Shown here: positions 32,697 to 45,059 of the stretch, in pieces
Layout of the letters: the number at the start of each line of letters is the position of its first letter
Numbering within the stretch: the stretch's first letter is position 1
Source of the DNA: Ipomoea triloba
Taxonomy: Eukaryota; Streptophyta; Magnoliopsida; Solanales; Convolvulaceae
Length of the DNA: 64,000 nt
Reading direction: 5' to 3'
Assembly: GCF_003576645.1 (NCBI RefSeq)
Contig: NC_044927.1
Coordinates: 14,773,162-14,837,161, forward strand
Position numbers and translations under genes: made by a program
The notes under the pieces: model-generated
What the model saw: only the letters and a program-made list of their open reading frames with translations
The model's database searches: none
Told to the model about the DNA's origin: nothing

Positions 32697-34015
32697 TGAT
32701 GTAAGTTTAGTTGTGATGGTGAAAACGGCTGTGAATGTCGAACTATGAGGATTGGGGTTTATGACACGTAGAAAGTCGTTACCTAAACTATAGGCACTAA
32801 GGTCAATCCATAAGGATCCAAGTAAATCATATTTGGTTTTGGATTAAAACTAATGTATTTTTGCTGTTTTGGATTAACGTGAAAACAAGATTAAAACTAG
32901 GATTAAAATCAATTGGGAAAGATGTGTTAGATTAGGTGTATTACTATATTGATGCATTTACCACTTCAATTGGGGGACGAACAATAACCCTAGGTTCTTG
33001 AGGCAAGCACAAAAGAATCCAAGTTTCCACAAGGATTAGAACAAAGGTTGCCACATTTCCATGGCGTATCAACCTAAATTCTTTAAGAACAAAAGCTTTG
33101 TATGCCCCAATCTACCCCTATTTCCATAGAAAGGAAATTAGGTTAGAGATTGGGAAGGCTCAAACCTTCCATCCAATTTCCATTGAAATGGAAGATTTTC
33201 CAAAGACAAACAACAATCATTGCGCATTAATCATTGAAAGATAGAGCAAATAACCCAACTCAAATTCAAGAACCCTAAATGGGTGTTCATCTCCTTTATG
33301 CAATAATCATATAAATAGCATCAATAAGAGTAATAAACACCAAATCTAACCCATATAAACACCAACCCTAATCACTCATTTCTAGAGTAGACATAGCAAT
33401 ATCAAGCAAAGAAAGCATTAAATAGCAATAAATGTAAAGGAGAGAAGAGGTGAAGAAATAGACCACTTTTGTATTAAATGGAAGGGAAATGATGTTGAGA
33501 TCCACTTCAAATCCTTGTATTCAATGCTCCCAAGAGTTTCTAAGAGTAAATCTAAGCTAATCTAGGCTAATAAGTTCTAAGGAAATGAGGAAAAATAGTT
33601 CTAGGCTAGATAGGGTTCGGAATTTCTCAAAAATGCATAAAAACAGCTTTTATACTGTGCAGGGACCGCGACATCCAGCCTAGCATCCAGCCAGTTGCTA
33701 GGTCGGATGGCTGGGCGAATCCTACAGCGGGTCATGCGGCCGCACATCCAGCCACATGCTCGGCCACATGTGATCAATTTTCCAGCTTTCCTCCCGCTTC
33801 GTGTTCCGCTGCTCCGATCCTCTTTGAGTGAAATCTAGGCCTCCAAAGTTGTTCCATTATGCTCCAGGAATCCTCCTATTGACTCGTTGTGACCTACTTT
33901 ATCTAGAAACATCAAACCACACAAACAAATCATAGATTCCACTCAAACTAAAACACTTTGTTATCAAAAACGATTGAAGTATGGGGTAAAAAAGGGTTAA
34001 GAATCAAAGGTATCA
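32697..34015 (-). repeat. 3' LTR of Gypsy 2
   Basis: 1319 bases. On the minus strand it begins TGATACCTTTGATTC and ends TAAACTTACATCA. It contains a GC-rich block of CCAGCC, CGGCC and ACATG repeats (33660-33780). The first 416 bases at its 3' end match 39041-39456. Confidence 0.9.
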
Positions 34016-35758
34016 ACTCCCCCACACTAGAACTTTTGCTTGTCCTCAAGCAAAGACAAGAATAATCACTACCAAGCAATGAACATTTATTCCACTTCCT
34101 TCCAGTACCACCAAATAGTCCACAAACCCATTCATGACAACCTGTCCAATTTCAAGAATCATATAGGCTTTACAAACGAGTTTCCTTCTCAAGCCAATAA
34201 TCAAGTGCCAAAATTATTAGATTAGGTGAGGACCCTGTGTGCACAAATGCTAAGTTGAGATTATGCAAAACATGGCTAAAGATGAGATCCCATAGGCTTG
34301 CCTTTCGTACTCCCACTAGATTAACCTTTGGAGTGTATGAAATGATCAAATAGGTCTTTATTCGGCTTATAACGGGGCTAAGGGTAAATGGTTTAACAAA
34401 GAAGGGGTAAGGAAAGTAAACAAAAGGAGAGAGTTCCACATCTATTCACAAACTAGGCTAGAAGAGAATTGATAGTAAAGAACAAATGAGCACTCTACAA
34501 AGAAGATTAGGGAACACTCTCAAAAGGTGGGAGATTGACACAAAGATCAAGGAAAGAATAAACACTTTAGCTTTTATTCACTTATTTTCTTTTTTCTTTC
34601 ACTTTTCATGAATTTCAAACATCTTTTTCAACTTTTTCAAACATCTTTTTCTTCATCACTTTTTCTCTTTTTCTCAATTCTACAATCAAACACATTTCTA
34701 CAACTCACTCTATTTATTTGACAAACCCCCCACACTAGAACAAAGCTACGTAGAGTGATGCAATTAAAGATAGGCTCCAACAAGAATCTCTTCTAACTTA
34801 TGAACAAATGCTACATTCTCTCAAGGGTGGAAGGGAAATATATATATTTTTTCTTTTTAGCTAAGGGCTAAGAGGGTGAATTAACAGGGGTAAAACAAAG
34901 AAAAACAAACATAGAGGTGGAACAAGTGCTAAGCACTTTATTGAATGAACAAAAGGCTCAAAAGGGGACAACTATGGATAAACACATATTAATAGGGTAG
35001 GCTAAAAGGCTAAGGGTTAAACAAAAATGGCCTATATCATTTCAAATCATGCAATTTCCTAGGATTTCTCATTGGGGAGTAATAGAGCAAGTTCTAGCAA
35101 AACAACCGTTACCAGAATCTCACATAAGCCTTCACTAGCTAAGCACAACACACAGGATCAAAATTATTCATTTATTCACATGCAAACAAGGATAGCAAAC
35201 GGGGAAAGGGGAAGAAGAAAGATTTTTTTTTTTTTGCGAGCAAACGGCCGGGTAATCGGCCTAGCATATGGCCGGATGTTAGGCCGTGTGCTAGGTGCCT
35301 GGAACATCAATTATGCACTGTAAATACTCTTAAAACCTCCGGCTACCCATTCGGCCGGATGGTGCCCTCTCCAAAAGCGAAAAAATTTTGTGTTGATCTA
35401 AAAGCTATGATTTCATCACCAATTCATCCCCAGACAACTTCTAAGCAATTTAGCACTTCAAAGATTCAATTTCATTCAAATTTCCATCATTCCCAACACT
35501 CTTCAATGCACTTGGGATCATTCCTCACTCAAATTTTTCAATTCAAACCACCCAAAAGCAACCAAATTCTCCCCATCAATGCAATGCAACACTTAAGATT
35601 TATGAAATGCAATAGATATATGCCAAAGAACTTAGGGACAAGTTCCAACTCTTAAAACAAAAAGGAAATAAGTAAAGGCATGGAAAATAAGATAGCATGG
35701 GGTGTCTCCCATGAAGCGCTAAATTTAATGTTGCTAGCTCGACTCGACCTTATTTTCA
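34016..35758 (-). other. 3' noncoding region of Gypsy 2 with polypurine tract
   Basis: Homologous to 14409-16506. The tract TAGTGTGGGGGAGT (34016-34029) has the hairpin TTGCTTG-AGGA-CAAGCAA upstream (34036-34053), and a second tract lies at 34726-34738. A GC-rich block with CGGCCGGATG, ATATGGCCGGATG and similar words lies at 35236-35365. GCGCTTCATGGGAGACACCC (35702-35721) follows the coding region. No credible ORF. Confidence 0.75.
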
Positions 35759-36579
35759 TCAAGTTCCGGTGGGAATGAAATGGGATTGAGGCCTTCCAAG
35801 CCTTGAGAGATCTCTCATGAACTTCTTGTATAATGAGGAATGACCATTTAAGTTTTTCACATCTTTTGTCATGGTTGAGGGTGGCACTTTCAATGGGACT
35901 TCAATTTCGTCATGATTGTCTTGTACTCTTTCAAAAATTTTCTCCTTGATCTCAATCACTTTGCACTCATCAACATAGGATGGTTGATGTTTGGCCATCT
36001 TAAAGATATCAAACTCAATTTTGTTTTCGGCGACCTCCATTATGGGCATTACCAGCTTGCCTCTCTTAACATCAATGATCGCGCCGGCGGTAGCTAGGAA
36101 AGGCCTACCAAGGATGATGGGGACCTTGGTGTCTTCCTCTATGTTAAGAACCACGAAGTCTCCCGGGATAAGAAATTGGTCAATCATGACCGGGATATCT
36201 TCAAACACACCAACCGAGCGTTTTATGGAATGATCCGCCATCTTCAAGGTCATATTGGTCGGCTTGGGCTCACCGAGATTAAGCCTTTTGCATAGAAAAT
36301 AAGGAATTAGGCTCAACTTGCCCCCAAGTCACACAAAGCATGACTCACAACAAACCCTCCAACAATACAAGGTATAGCAAAACTTTCGGGGTCTTTCAAC
36401 TTGGGGGGCAAGTTTGTTTGAAGCACTGCACATGTTAAGGCCCCCTCACTTAGATCAACAATCGCACTCTTTTCCAATTGCTTCTTGTTGCCCAAAATAT
36501 TCTTCAATAACTTCTTGTATGATGGAATTTGAGTGACGACCTCAATAAAGGGCATGGTGACCTCCAACTTATTAATCAT
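35759..36579 (-). pseudogene. Athila-like retropepsin domain (frame broken)
   Basis: Two adjoining frames. The first (36579-36313) ends with CIVGGFVVSHALCDLGAS, where CDLGAS is the Athila-type aspartic protease active site. The second (36316-35759) continues MSLIPYFLCKRLNLGEPKPT, VNLADHSIKR-like MADHSIKRSVGVFEDI and IILGRPFLATAGAIID, the second conserved protease motif. A frame change near 36315 separates them. The frame ends with FIPTGT-stop, where reverse transcriptase would begin in a complete element. Confidence 0.85.
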
Positions 36580-38390
36580 TTTATGAAATCTGCTCTCTCT
36601 CTCTCTAGGTTTCCTTTAATTTTCACAACCGTCGTGGAAATGGCAATAAGTTGTATGGTACCACCGAGTCCTCAATCTCTTTGCTTTTTCGCCCTTTCCT
36701 TTTACTAACATTTCGCTCTTCTTGCATAGGAGCCTTTTCCTTTGATTTGTCTTTTTGGATAAGTGGGTCCTCATCATTGTCACTCTCAAGAATGTTTTCA
36801 ATTTCAACTTCTTCTTTTTCTTGGTCACCTTCATTTTTCTCAACTTCATTCTCAATCACTTGATCATTGGATGGGTATGGTGGATCTTTCAAAGCTTTCC
36901 CACTTCTAGTGGTGATGGCATTCACTTGATGTCTATGATTTTCGGTGGTAGCTGGGAGTTTACCACTAGAAGAGGAAACTTGAAGAGGAACTTGATTGCC
37001 TCCCCCTTGACTTTGGGTCTTAAGATTTTCCATCTTGGATTGACGCTTGTTCATTTGGTTCATGATCATGCTCATGAAAGTTTTCATATCTAGATCTTGT
37101 GTAGCTTGAGATGACCCTTGATGGCCTTGATTGTTTCCATACCCTTGTCCTTGGTTGCCTCTCCATTGGTTTCCACCCCTATTTCCTTGATTTTCTTGGA
37201 AGCCTGGGGGTGGATTTCTTCCTTGATTGTTCCATTGAGAACCATATTGATTTCTCCCTTGTTGCCCGAAACCTTGATAGCCTTGACCTTAGCCTTGGGG
37301 TTTAGAATACCCAACCATATCAATTTGTTCCATATTTTGTGATGAGCCTTGGCCATTAGCATCCAACAAATAACAAGATTGGGAAGTATGGTTCCCTCCA
37401 CATATAGCACAACAGGCTACCATAGCCATATATACTCTGCGGTCCGGGTAAATGACAAGGAGAAGATGGGTGAGAGTAGAGAGTGGATGAGTAAGGAGCT
37501 TGGGGTGGCGGTTGAGTCACTACTTGCACACTTTGTTTCGACCCTTGCATCATTTGTTTCAACATGTGTTGTTTGAAGTAATATGCGATGTTTCAAGTAT
37601 GGTCTTTGAGCTACTCAAACATCCCGGCCGGTTTTTCCTTCTTGAGTGGGTCACTCCTCTCATTATACCAATATGCGGTGTTTGAAGTAATCAGCTCAAT
37701 CAGTTCTCTCCATATTTCGGGCCTATGTCCATGAAAATGTCCCCGAATGATGATGTATCAAGTATGGTCTTTGAGCTATCCAATAGACCCTCATAGAATG
37801 AAGAAATAAAGTCCCCTGGGGTGAGCAAATTCTTGGGACATTGCCTTCTCAACTCCTTAAACTTCTTCCATGCTTCATGTAGATTCTCATTCCCAAATTG
37901 TTGGAAGTTTTGAATGAGCTTTTTCAATTTCGTGGCCTTTGCTGGTGGGCAATACTCTTGCATGAATGCCTTGTATAATTGCTCCCATGTGAGAAAATGG
38001 TTGGCCGGAAAGGAGTTGAGCCAAATTAAAGCTTGATCACGGAGTGAAAATGGGAACAACCTCAACTTTATAGCATCACTCGGAATCCCATTCATCTTGA
38101 TTGTTTGGCATATCCGGTCAAAGTGCACCACATGAGCTTTCAGGTCCTCCACTCTTGCAACTCCAAATTGGTTGGCTTGGACCATTTGTATGAGATATGT
38201 CTTAAGCTCAAAATTGTTTTGCATCCACCCTCGGGTATACAATGCAATCTTCCTCTTCAAATTCCAGGGCTAGATGAGCCGCTATTGGTGGTTGCACACC
38301 TTGTTGAAACACAGGTGGGATCCCTTGTGGAAAGTTTTGTGCAAATTGTTGAAAGAGATCGGGATTCATTTGATTTAGAAGGTGATGCAT
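36580..38390 (-). pseudogene. Gypsy (Athila-like) gag, frameshifted
   Basis: The gag core is clear at 38260-37700: LFPFSLRDQALIWLNSFP, TWEQLYKAFMQEYCPP and ENLHEAWKKFKELRRQCP. A zinc knuckle CAICGGNHTSQSC (CX2CX3HX4C) lies near 37415-37380, followed by Gln/Gly/Asn-rich sequence and a C-terminal charged part (37087-36623). A partial duplication around 37570-37790 (TATGGTCTTTGAGCT twice) and frame changes break the reading frame between core and knuckle. Confidence 0.85.
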
Positions 38391-39018
38391 CCCAATCCCT
38401 TGCCCTTGTTGTTGTGGTTGAGGTTGTTGTTATTGCCCATAACCTTGGGGGATGGCACCTTGATAGACAAGAAATTGGGTTTGCGGCATCGCCATTCCTC
38501 CTCCGAAGTAGGGGTTCACATTTGGGTTCGCCATGAATTGTTGTACCAGTATTTGGATGGGAGGTACTGGTACTAGAGGCGCATTTGGTTGCCCTCCTTG
38601 ATTGTCCTCATGATGTTCCCCTTACCTCGGATTTTGTATAGTGCTTGTTCCATTAGGGGAGATTTGCCCCGGGTTGCTAGTGTCTTCGATCTCCATTTCA
38701 ATCTCAAAGTTTTCAAACTCCTTGAGCCACCTGAGCAAGATCTTTTTGTCCCTCCTTATGTCCTTCAAAAGCTCTTGGTTAAGTTAAGGGGAATCAAGTT
38801 CACTCTCCCCTTTGATCTTGTGTGCATAAACTAAGAAGACACCTAGCATCAAACACCAAACAAAACAAACTTTGAAGCACTTTTGGTTATGGGTTAGTGA
38901 AAATAAAACTTAAGGTAAAATAAAACAATAATAGAAATAAAAACTTGATCTCCTAAGGATTTACTAACCTTAGTGCTAAAAAATAAAGGTAAAAACTCAA
39001 TACAACCAAATTACCAAT
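38391..39018 (-). other. Gypsy 2 leader and gag N-terminal remnant
   Basis: A Gln/Asn-rich gag N-terminus can be followed to about 38820 in broken frames; the leader follows up to the primer site. Confidence 0.55.
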
Positions 39019-39036
39019 CCCCGTCAACGGCGCCAA
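39019..39036 (-). other. Primer binding site, tRNA-Asp type
   Basis: The minus strand reads TGGCGCCGTTGACGGGGA, one mismatch to the tRNA-Asp complement, four bases from the LTR end. Confidence 0.9.
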
Positions 39037-39040
39037 AAAG

Positions 39041-39456
39041 TGATGTAAGTTTAGTAGTGATGGTGAAAACGGGTGTGAATGTTGAACTAGGAGGATTGGG
39101 GTTTATGGCACGTAGAAAATCGTTACCTAAACTCTAGGCACTAAGGTCTTGGAATCCATAAGGATTCAAGTAAATCATATTTGGTTTTGGATTAAAACTA
39201 AAGTATTTTTTGTGTTTTGGATTAACGGAAAAACAAGATTAAAACTAGGATTAAAATCAATTGGGAAAGATGGGTTAGATTAGGTGTATTACTCTATTGA
39301 TGCATTTAACACTTAAATTGGGGGATGAACTATAACCCTAGGTTCTTGAGGCAAGCACAAAAGAATCCAAGTTTCCACAAGGATTAGAACAATGGTTGCC
39401 ACATTGCCATGGTGTATCAACCTAAATTCCTTAAGGACAAAAACTTTGTAAGCCCC
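39041..39456 (-). repeat. Truncated 5' LTR of Gypsy 2
   Basis: Matches 32697-33111 with few differences and then stops abruptly after GCCCCAA. About 900 bases of LTR are missing on the right. Confidence 0.9.
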
Positions 39457-40340
39457 AAATTAAACCAATAAATCTATTTAGATTAAGGAAATTAGGAGAA
39501 TAAAATAGAAAATATTATTTTTCCAAGGGTAAACTAGTCTTCCAAAAAACAACCCGTCATAAAACGATAATAATCCTTCCACGCTATGACTTCCTAACCT
39601 ATTTCTTCTCTAACAATATTGATGGAAACAAACAACTATTTTTAATAAATCAAAACTCCACAACAAAAATCTTTAACGATAGTATAATGTATTGCAATTA
39701 ACATTGATGCATTAATACCTCACCAATACATAACTGAATAGCCTAAGATGCATTTCCTCCTAAAATCACGGATTTATCAACAATCTTATGATGCACTGCA
39801 CTAAGCGCACTAATGCACAGCTCACTAGCCAACGATGCACAACTCACAACACTGGTTTGCACAACCAACACAACAGAATGCACAGCCGTACTACACTTAA
39901 TGCATACATATACACGGACATTCAAAATATAGGCAATATTATACTAAAAAAATAAGCGAAAAAAAAATTACTAATCACTTTCAATAGACGAACACACGAT
40001 TGATAATAAAGCAATCCCGGTTTCAATTTGCAACAATCATTATCCAGAAATAGGAAACAAATCTAGTCAAATATGCAGCAGTTACAAATTATTTTTAAAA
40101 AAAACACTACTATCCTCACTTTAAAAGAAAATAATCCGTGTCATTTTAAGAAATTAAATCTATGGCATTTAAATAACAAAACGAATGTACAAGATTAGAC
40201 CACAAGTTCTCACTTGAGGAGTGATTTTCATGCGATCGCACGCATATATATGTGTGGTTGGGGGGGGGGGGATTCAATTTAATAACCTATAATTAATTCT
40301 GACTGTTGACCATCCTAATATGCCATTACTGTCTTCCAAA
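39457..40340. other. Unassigned AT-rich sequence
   Basis: No coding signal. An 11- to 12-base G run lies at 40259-40271 and TGCACA-type words repeat at 39790-39900. Origin unknown. Confidence 0.5.
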
Positions 40341-40940
40341 AACTACAATGGCTCTGTATGACAAAACTTATAGCTTATTTTAAGCTACTAATATGCTATA
40401 AACTCTGTTTGGTAATGTTCTCAAAATAAGCTAGTAGCTTAAAATAAGTGTTTATTTTTAAATTTAAAAAATAAGCTAGTAGCTTTCTAATAACTTTTTT
40501 CCATCTTTATCCTTATTATTTTAAATAAATGACATCCTTTACCCCTACCAATTAAAACCCTTTGGCCTTTTATATTCAATATGTTTAGGTGTAATTTCAA
40601 TTGACATTTGTGTTTGAACATTAATTTTTGTATGAACTACTTTTATAAATTATAAACATTTTGTTTTACTTTATATACTTTCAAATATATGTTCTTACTT
40701 TATATTTTATAAAAATATATTGATTTCATTATTTTATATTTTAATAGGTAAACAAACCTATTTAAATTTAAAATTATTTAAATTTTATGAAGATGTCATT
40801 TTTAGTCTTTTTACATTTATTAGCTTATCAAAAAGCTAATTTTACCAAACACTTTTAAGCTTAACAGCTCTTCAGATTTCAGCTTCTAGCTTTTCAGCTT
40901 CTAGCTACCTTTTCAGTTAGGTTTGCCAAACATAGTCAAT
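40341..40940. mobile_element. MITE-like element with long imperfect inverted ends
   Basis: The left end reads GGCTCTGTATGACAAAACTT and the right end, reversed, GACTATGTTTGGCAAACC. Both are followed by TAGCTTATTTT/AGCTAGAAGCTG-like words, giving imperfect inverted repeats of roughly 40-100 bases. The AT-rich interior has no ORF. Target duplication is unclear (AAT or CAAT), so the superfamily is open. Confidence 0.55.
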
Positions 40941-41485
40941 ATATAAAAATTTCAGAGTTAATTTGAAAATTCACTTTTAGTAAATTCACTTTTAGTCTTT
41001 TTTTAATCAGAATTTCCCTTTTTTGTTCTAGTATTATTGTGGCTTGAGTGTATGATCATATTTGGTCATCTATTAACAAAATCGTAGAAATTCCGTTAAA
41101 TACAAGGACATTTCGATCTTTTTAATACAAAGTGCGTTGACCCATTATTTTTTCTTTAAAAAAAATCATAATTGAAGACTGAAACATCATTTGTATTTAA
41201 CGACATTAAAATTGTTTTGTTGATAGAGGATAAAAAATAGTCATGCCACAATAATACTAAAATCATAGGAGGAAGTTTTGAAAAAAACAGGACTAAAAGT
41301 GATCTGATACATATAAATCCAGAAAACAAATGAAATTAACTGTTTAACTTTATTTAGAGCATCAACAATAGAGTGTTTTGAATAAATTTTTGTAACAAAA
41401 AATTGAAGTTGGGTTCTTGACAATTGGGATAGAGTTTTTGGAGATTTATTTATTTTTTCTCTTGCAAGTGTTGGTTTTATGTTAA
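40941..41485. other. Unassigned AT-rich sequence
   Basis: No feature recognised apart from its contact with the Helitron end. The small minus ORF at 41241-41498 shows no family signature. Confidence 0.5.
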
Positions 41486-41929
41486 CTAGTATTTTCACCC
41501 GTGCGATGCACGGAATGGATTTGTTATAATATATTAAGAATATTTGGATCGATATATAATTATATAAATTATAACATCAAATATTATATAGTGCAATTGA
41601 AGATATGTTTTGGATCGATTATGTTTTCTGATGTTATCCTTGTTTGAATTCTAGTAAATAATTGCTTAATTAATATCTAATGTGTAGATGTACGCATGCG
41701 GTGTTGGAACTTTAGAGATTTTATATATCATTGTTTAGAATTTTATAAATTGGACAAATATGCTCGTTCTCTAGTAACTCAGTTATATCAATCAATTGTT
41801 ATTCTAATTTATATGTATGGAAGATATATTTTTGTGTAGATATATAGCAATTTGTTCATCTTGGAAAAAAACATAATATCACCGGTTGTATTTACACATT
41901 ATTGAAAACCTCTTTGTAGACAACATTGG

Positions 41930-42610
41930 TAGTAACAACACAATCTTGTCCATCCTCGTCTAGAACTAATTAACACTTTCAGGCTATCATGATGGGTGAC
42001 TCAAGAGAAAGCCATGTACAATTGACCGTGATTAAAAACTGGTTTTTTCAGCAATAACCCAACGTGAGTTAGTGTTCGACCCTGGCTTTTGTTGATAGTC
42101 ATGACATATGCAAGCATCAGTGGAAATTATTTATGCTGGAACTTGAAGGAAAATCTCGTATTAGAAAGAGTGAGGGACATTCGAGGGATAAGAACTTTGG
42201 TTCCTTCATGTGTGCCATTAACTATTCTTGCTTCAACAATGTGATATGCCAATTTTGTGCTGATGAGTCGCGTATTGTTATAAATACCAAGAGAATGGTT
42301 TATCTTCCGCAATAACATAACATGTGCACCGACCTTTAATTAATGTCATTGAATGATTAAGAAAATCATACAATCACAAACTATTAAGAATTTATGAGTG
42401 TGTACCTCTAATAGATTTTCACCGTCTGGTTCTGCCTTACACAAAGAGTTACAACTTAAATATGTTCATCCTTTTGCAATATTCATGTCGCACATGTACT
42501 GATTAATTTTATCAACGACATCTAAAGTCGGCGAGCAGATCACTGACCTTCCAGCTGCGACTCATCAAGCGTGTCATATCTTGATCTTGAAATTTTTAAA
42601 AATCACTTTT
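41930..42610 (-). pseudogene. Helitron helicase (PIF1-like) C-terminal fragment
   Basis: Readable pieces: LDVVDKINQYMCDMNIAKG and TYLSCNSLCKAEPDGENLL (about 42560-42400), then after a probable intron HVMLLRKINHSLGIYNNTRL, VLIPRMSLTLSNTRF, and [19 protein letters not shown] followed by HGQLYMAFS and THHDSLKVLIS. These are the last helicase motifs of plant Helitron RepHel. In-frame stops (after FKFQHK, and in the position of the Arg after MAFS) show it is dead. Confidence 0.88.
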
Positions 42611-43499
42611 AATGTAATCAAAGCATTGAGTCATAACAATTTTGACACTGAAATTTTAATTTTATAATCTACATATCTATATTCTGTGATTTTTTTCATA
42701 AAATTAGTTTTGATAGTCAAACTGTAAAAATATATTGATTTTACCAATCACTAAATTTCAAAATGTTTCAGATTCCCAGGTATATATAAGTAAAACTCAC
42801 ATCTAAAACCTAATTGTTTTTGTCAATATTTCATACATATAAAGCAAATCTCTGACTATTGTGAGAAGTTAGTAACCTTGAGTCTAACATACAACATAAA
42901 GCATTGTGTGATAGTGTGTAGTAACTTTGAGGTAAGACCATTCAAGCATATAAGCATGATTCGAGCTTGTTTCTATGCTATCAAAATTTAAATCATCATA
43001 CTGGCATGAGGCAATAAACAAAAATATATCAAAATGTATGAATCATATATCTAAACTGTTAATCCTAACTTCACTCCAGATTACCAAATGGAGTGTATGA
43101 CTTTTTGGAATGATGTCCATACAAACTGTTGAAATGCGATGTCCATAACCATTGATTGGCATACTACTCATGCTTTTTATTTCATCAAAGTATCGGTTTC
43201 TTATGATATTATGATTTATAACATTTAAAAATCGACAAATAAACTATAGTATGAGTCTTCCTTGCGTGCATCAAATATCACAAAAATTCAGTGTTCTAAA
43301 ATAAGTGTATAAATGCAATATGTAGATAATTTGCATTGCATTATATATCATTAATTTAATTACTTGTCGGTTAGTTATTGCAAGATCTTGAGGTACACTT
43401 ATATTTTGATATTCAGTAAATATAACTATATTAGAGAAAAATTTACATGGGAGTAATGGGATAATCAGTTGAGTGATTGTTGGTTGACCGTAGAGCGTT

Positions 43500-43574
43500 G
43501 TGTTGGAGGAAGAAGATGATATATAGTGAAGATGATATTGCCCTACACTATATATCATCTTCTTCCTCCAACAC
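43500..43574. repeat. Perfect 29-base inverted repeat
   Basis: Left arm 43500-43528 (GTGTTGGAGGAAGAAGATGA...) and right arm 43546-43574 pair without mismatch around a 17-base loop. It lies within the Helitron, in noncoding sequence. Confidence 0.9.
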
Positions 43575-44063
43575 GTTGATATTCACTGGACAAATAACTG
43601 TTGGAAAAAATTAGCATAAAATGGCATTTTAGTGGCAATATTGTGGTACAAATATATGTGGGGTCCACTTTCGATTTGGGTCGGGTCAAAGTGAATTCGT
43701 ATTCTTCGTAGTTAGACGAAAAGATTGATATATTGTACGCTCAAAACTAAAAATGGGTGAATAAGAAATTGGTTCTCAAAGTTGACCCATTTGAGTTAGA
43801 AAAATGGAGAGAAAATCTTTCAAGTAGCTTTTGTCCCACATTGATTTGAGAAGTGGTGTGCACCACTACTTATACAAAAGTTTTTCTAAGACTTATTGAA
43901 TTGTATAGCATAGAGGCTCTCTCTCGCGCGGAGGGTGGGGTGCAAATCAAATCCCAAAATGAACTTCAAAAGGCTTGACTCGTGTGCGCTGACACCTGCA
44001 TGCACGAATGTCATTCAGAAAATTGGTTGGCCTTGCGTCTTGAGTTATGCCAAATTTTCGTAT

Positions 44064-45059
44064 TTTTTACAATATTACGCAAACCATAATAGTATATGAG
44101 TGTTTTGGGCGTGCAGTTAAAACTGGAGATATTGTTTTTATTAATAGTATAGATTGCATTGCAGAGAAATATATATACTGTATTATTACGATTACTAATT
44201 TTAATCTACAATTGTATTACGAATAGGAACGTAGGAAAGAATATATATTTTATTAGGAATTCTATTTTAATTTACAATTGTATTACGAATAGGAATAGGA
44301 ATTCTATTTTAATTTACAATTGTATTACGAATAGGAATTGTATTTCTATTTTAATTTACAATTGTATTACGAATAGGAATTGTATCACCGTATTTTCCAA
44401 TATTACGCAAACCATAATAGTATAGGAGTATTTTGGGCAGAAAGTTAGAACTGAGGATATTGTTTTTATTAATAGTATAGATTCCATTGCAGAGAAATAT
44501 ATATACTGTATTATTACGATTAGTAATTTTAATCTAGAATTGTATTACAAATAGGAACGTACGAAAGAATATATATTTTATTAGGAATTCTATTTTAATT
44601 TACAATTGTATTACGAATAGGAATTGTATTACCGTATTTTACAATATTACGCAAACCATAATAGTATAGGAGTGTTTTAGACGTGAAGTTAAAACTGGAG
44701 ATATTGTTTTTTTTAATAGTATAGATTGCATTGCAGAGAAATATATATACTGTATTATTACGATTAGTAATTTTAATATACAATTTTATTAAGAATAGGA
44801 ACGTAGGAAAGAATCTATATTTTATTAGGAATTCTATTTTAATTTACAATTGTATTACGAATAGGAATTGTATTACTGTATTTTACAATATTGCGCAAGC
44901 CATAATAGTATAGGAGTGTTTTGGGCGTGAATTTAAAACTGGATATATTGTTTTTATTAATAGTATAGAATGCATTGCAGAGAAATATATATACTGTATT
45001 GTTACGATTAGTAATTTTAATCTATAATTGTATTACGAATAGGAACATAGGAAAGAATA
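44064..45059. repeat. Tandem array of about 245-base units containing the Helitron 5' terminus
   Basis: CAATATTACGCAAACCATAA recurs at about 44069, 44398, 44642 and (slightly changed) 44887. Each unit contains the Helitron 5' end TTTTTATTAATAGTATAGA (ends about 44153, 44482, 44726, 44970), followed by a common flank TTGCATTGCAGAGAAATATA. Shorter inner repeats of GGAATTCTATTTTAATTTAC and TTGTATTACGAATAGGAA lengthen the first unit. The last unit is cut by Copia 3 at 45060. Confidence 0.88.

Larger units (their letters stand above)
32697..39456 (-). mobile_element. Gypsy element 2: Athila-like, lacking reverse transcriptase and integrase
   Basis: On the minus strand: truncated 5' LTR (39456-39041), tRNA-Asp primer site, gag, protease, a long noncoding region, polypurine tract, and complete 3' LTR (34015-32697). 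The flank at the 3' LTR is ATGAC (32692-32696); the matching copy is lost with the truncated end. Reverse transcriptase, RNase H and integrase are absent. Confidence 0.9.
41486..44153 (-). mobile_element. Helitron remnant
   Basis: On the minus strand it starts TCTATACTATTAATAAAAAC (5' terminus at 44153) and ends with hairpin CCGTGC-ATC-GCACGG (41498-41512) and CTAG at 41486. The base before the 5' end is A and the base after the 3' end is T, as expected for Helitron insertion between A and T. Only the C-terminal helicase region remains of the coding part; the Rep domain is absent. Confidence 0.85.

Noticed and set aside
40259..40271. Poly-G run as a possible LTR hairpin
   Set aside because: The pairing arms found in the Copia LTRs are absent here.
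44159..44913. ORFs with repeated LIYNCITNRN
   Set aside because: By-products of the tandem array around the Helitron end.
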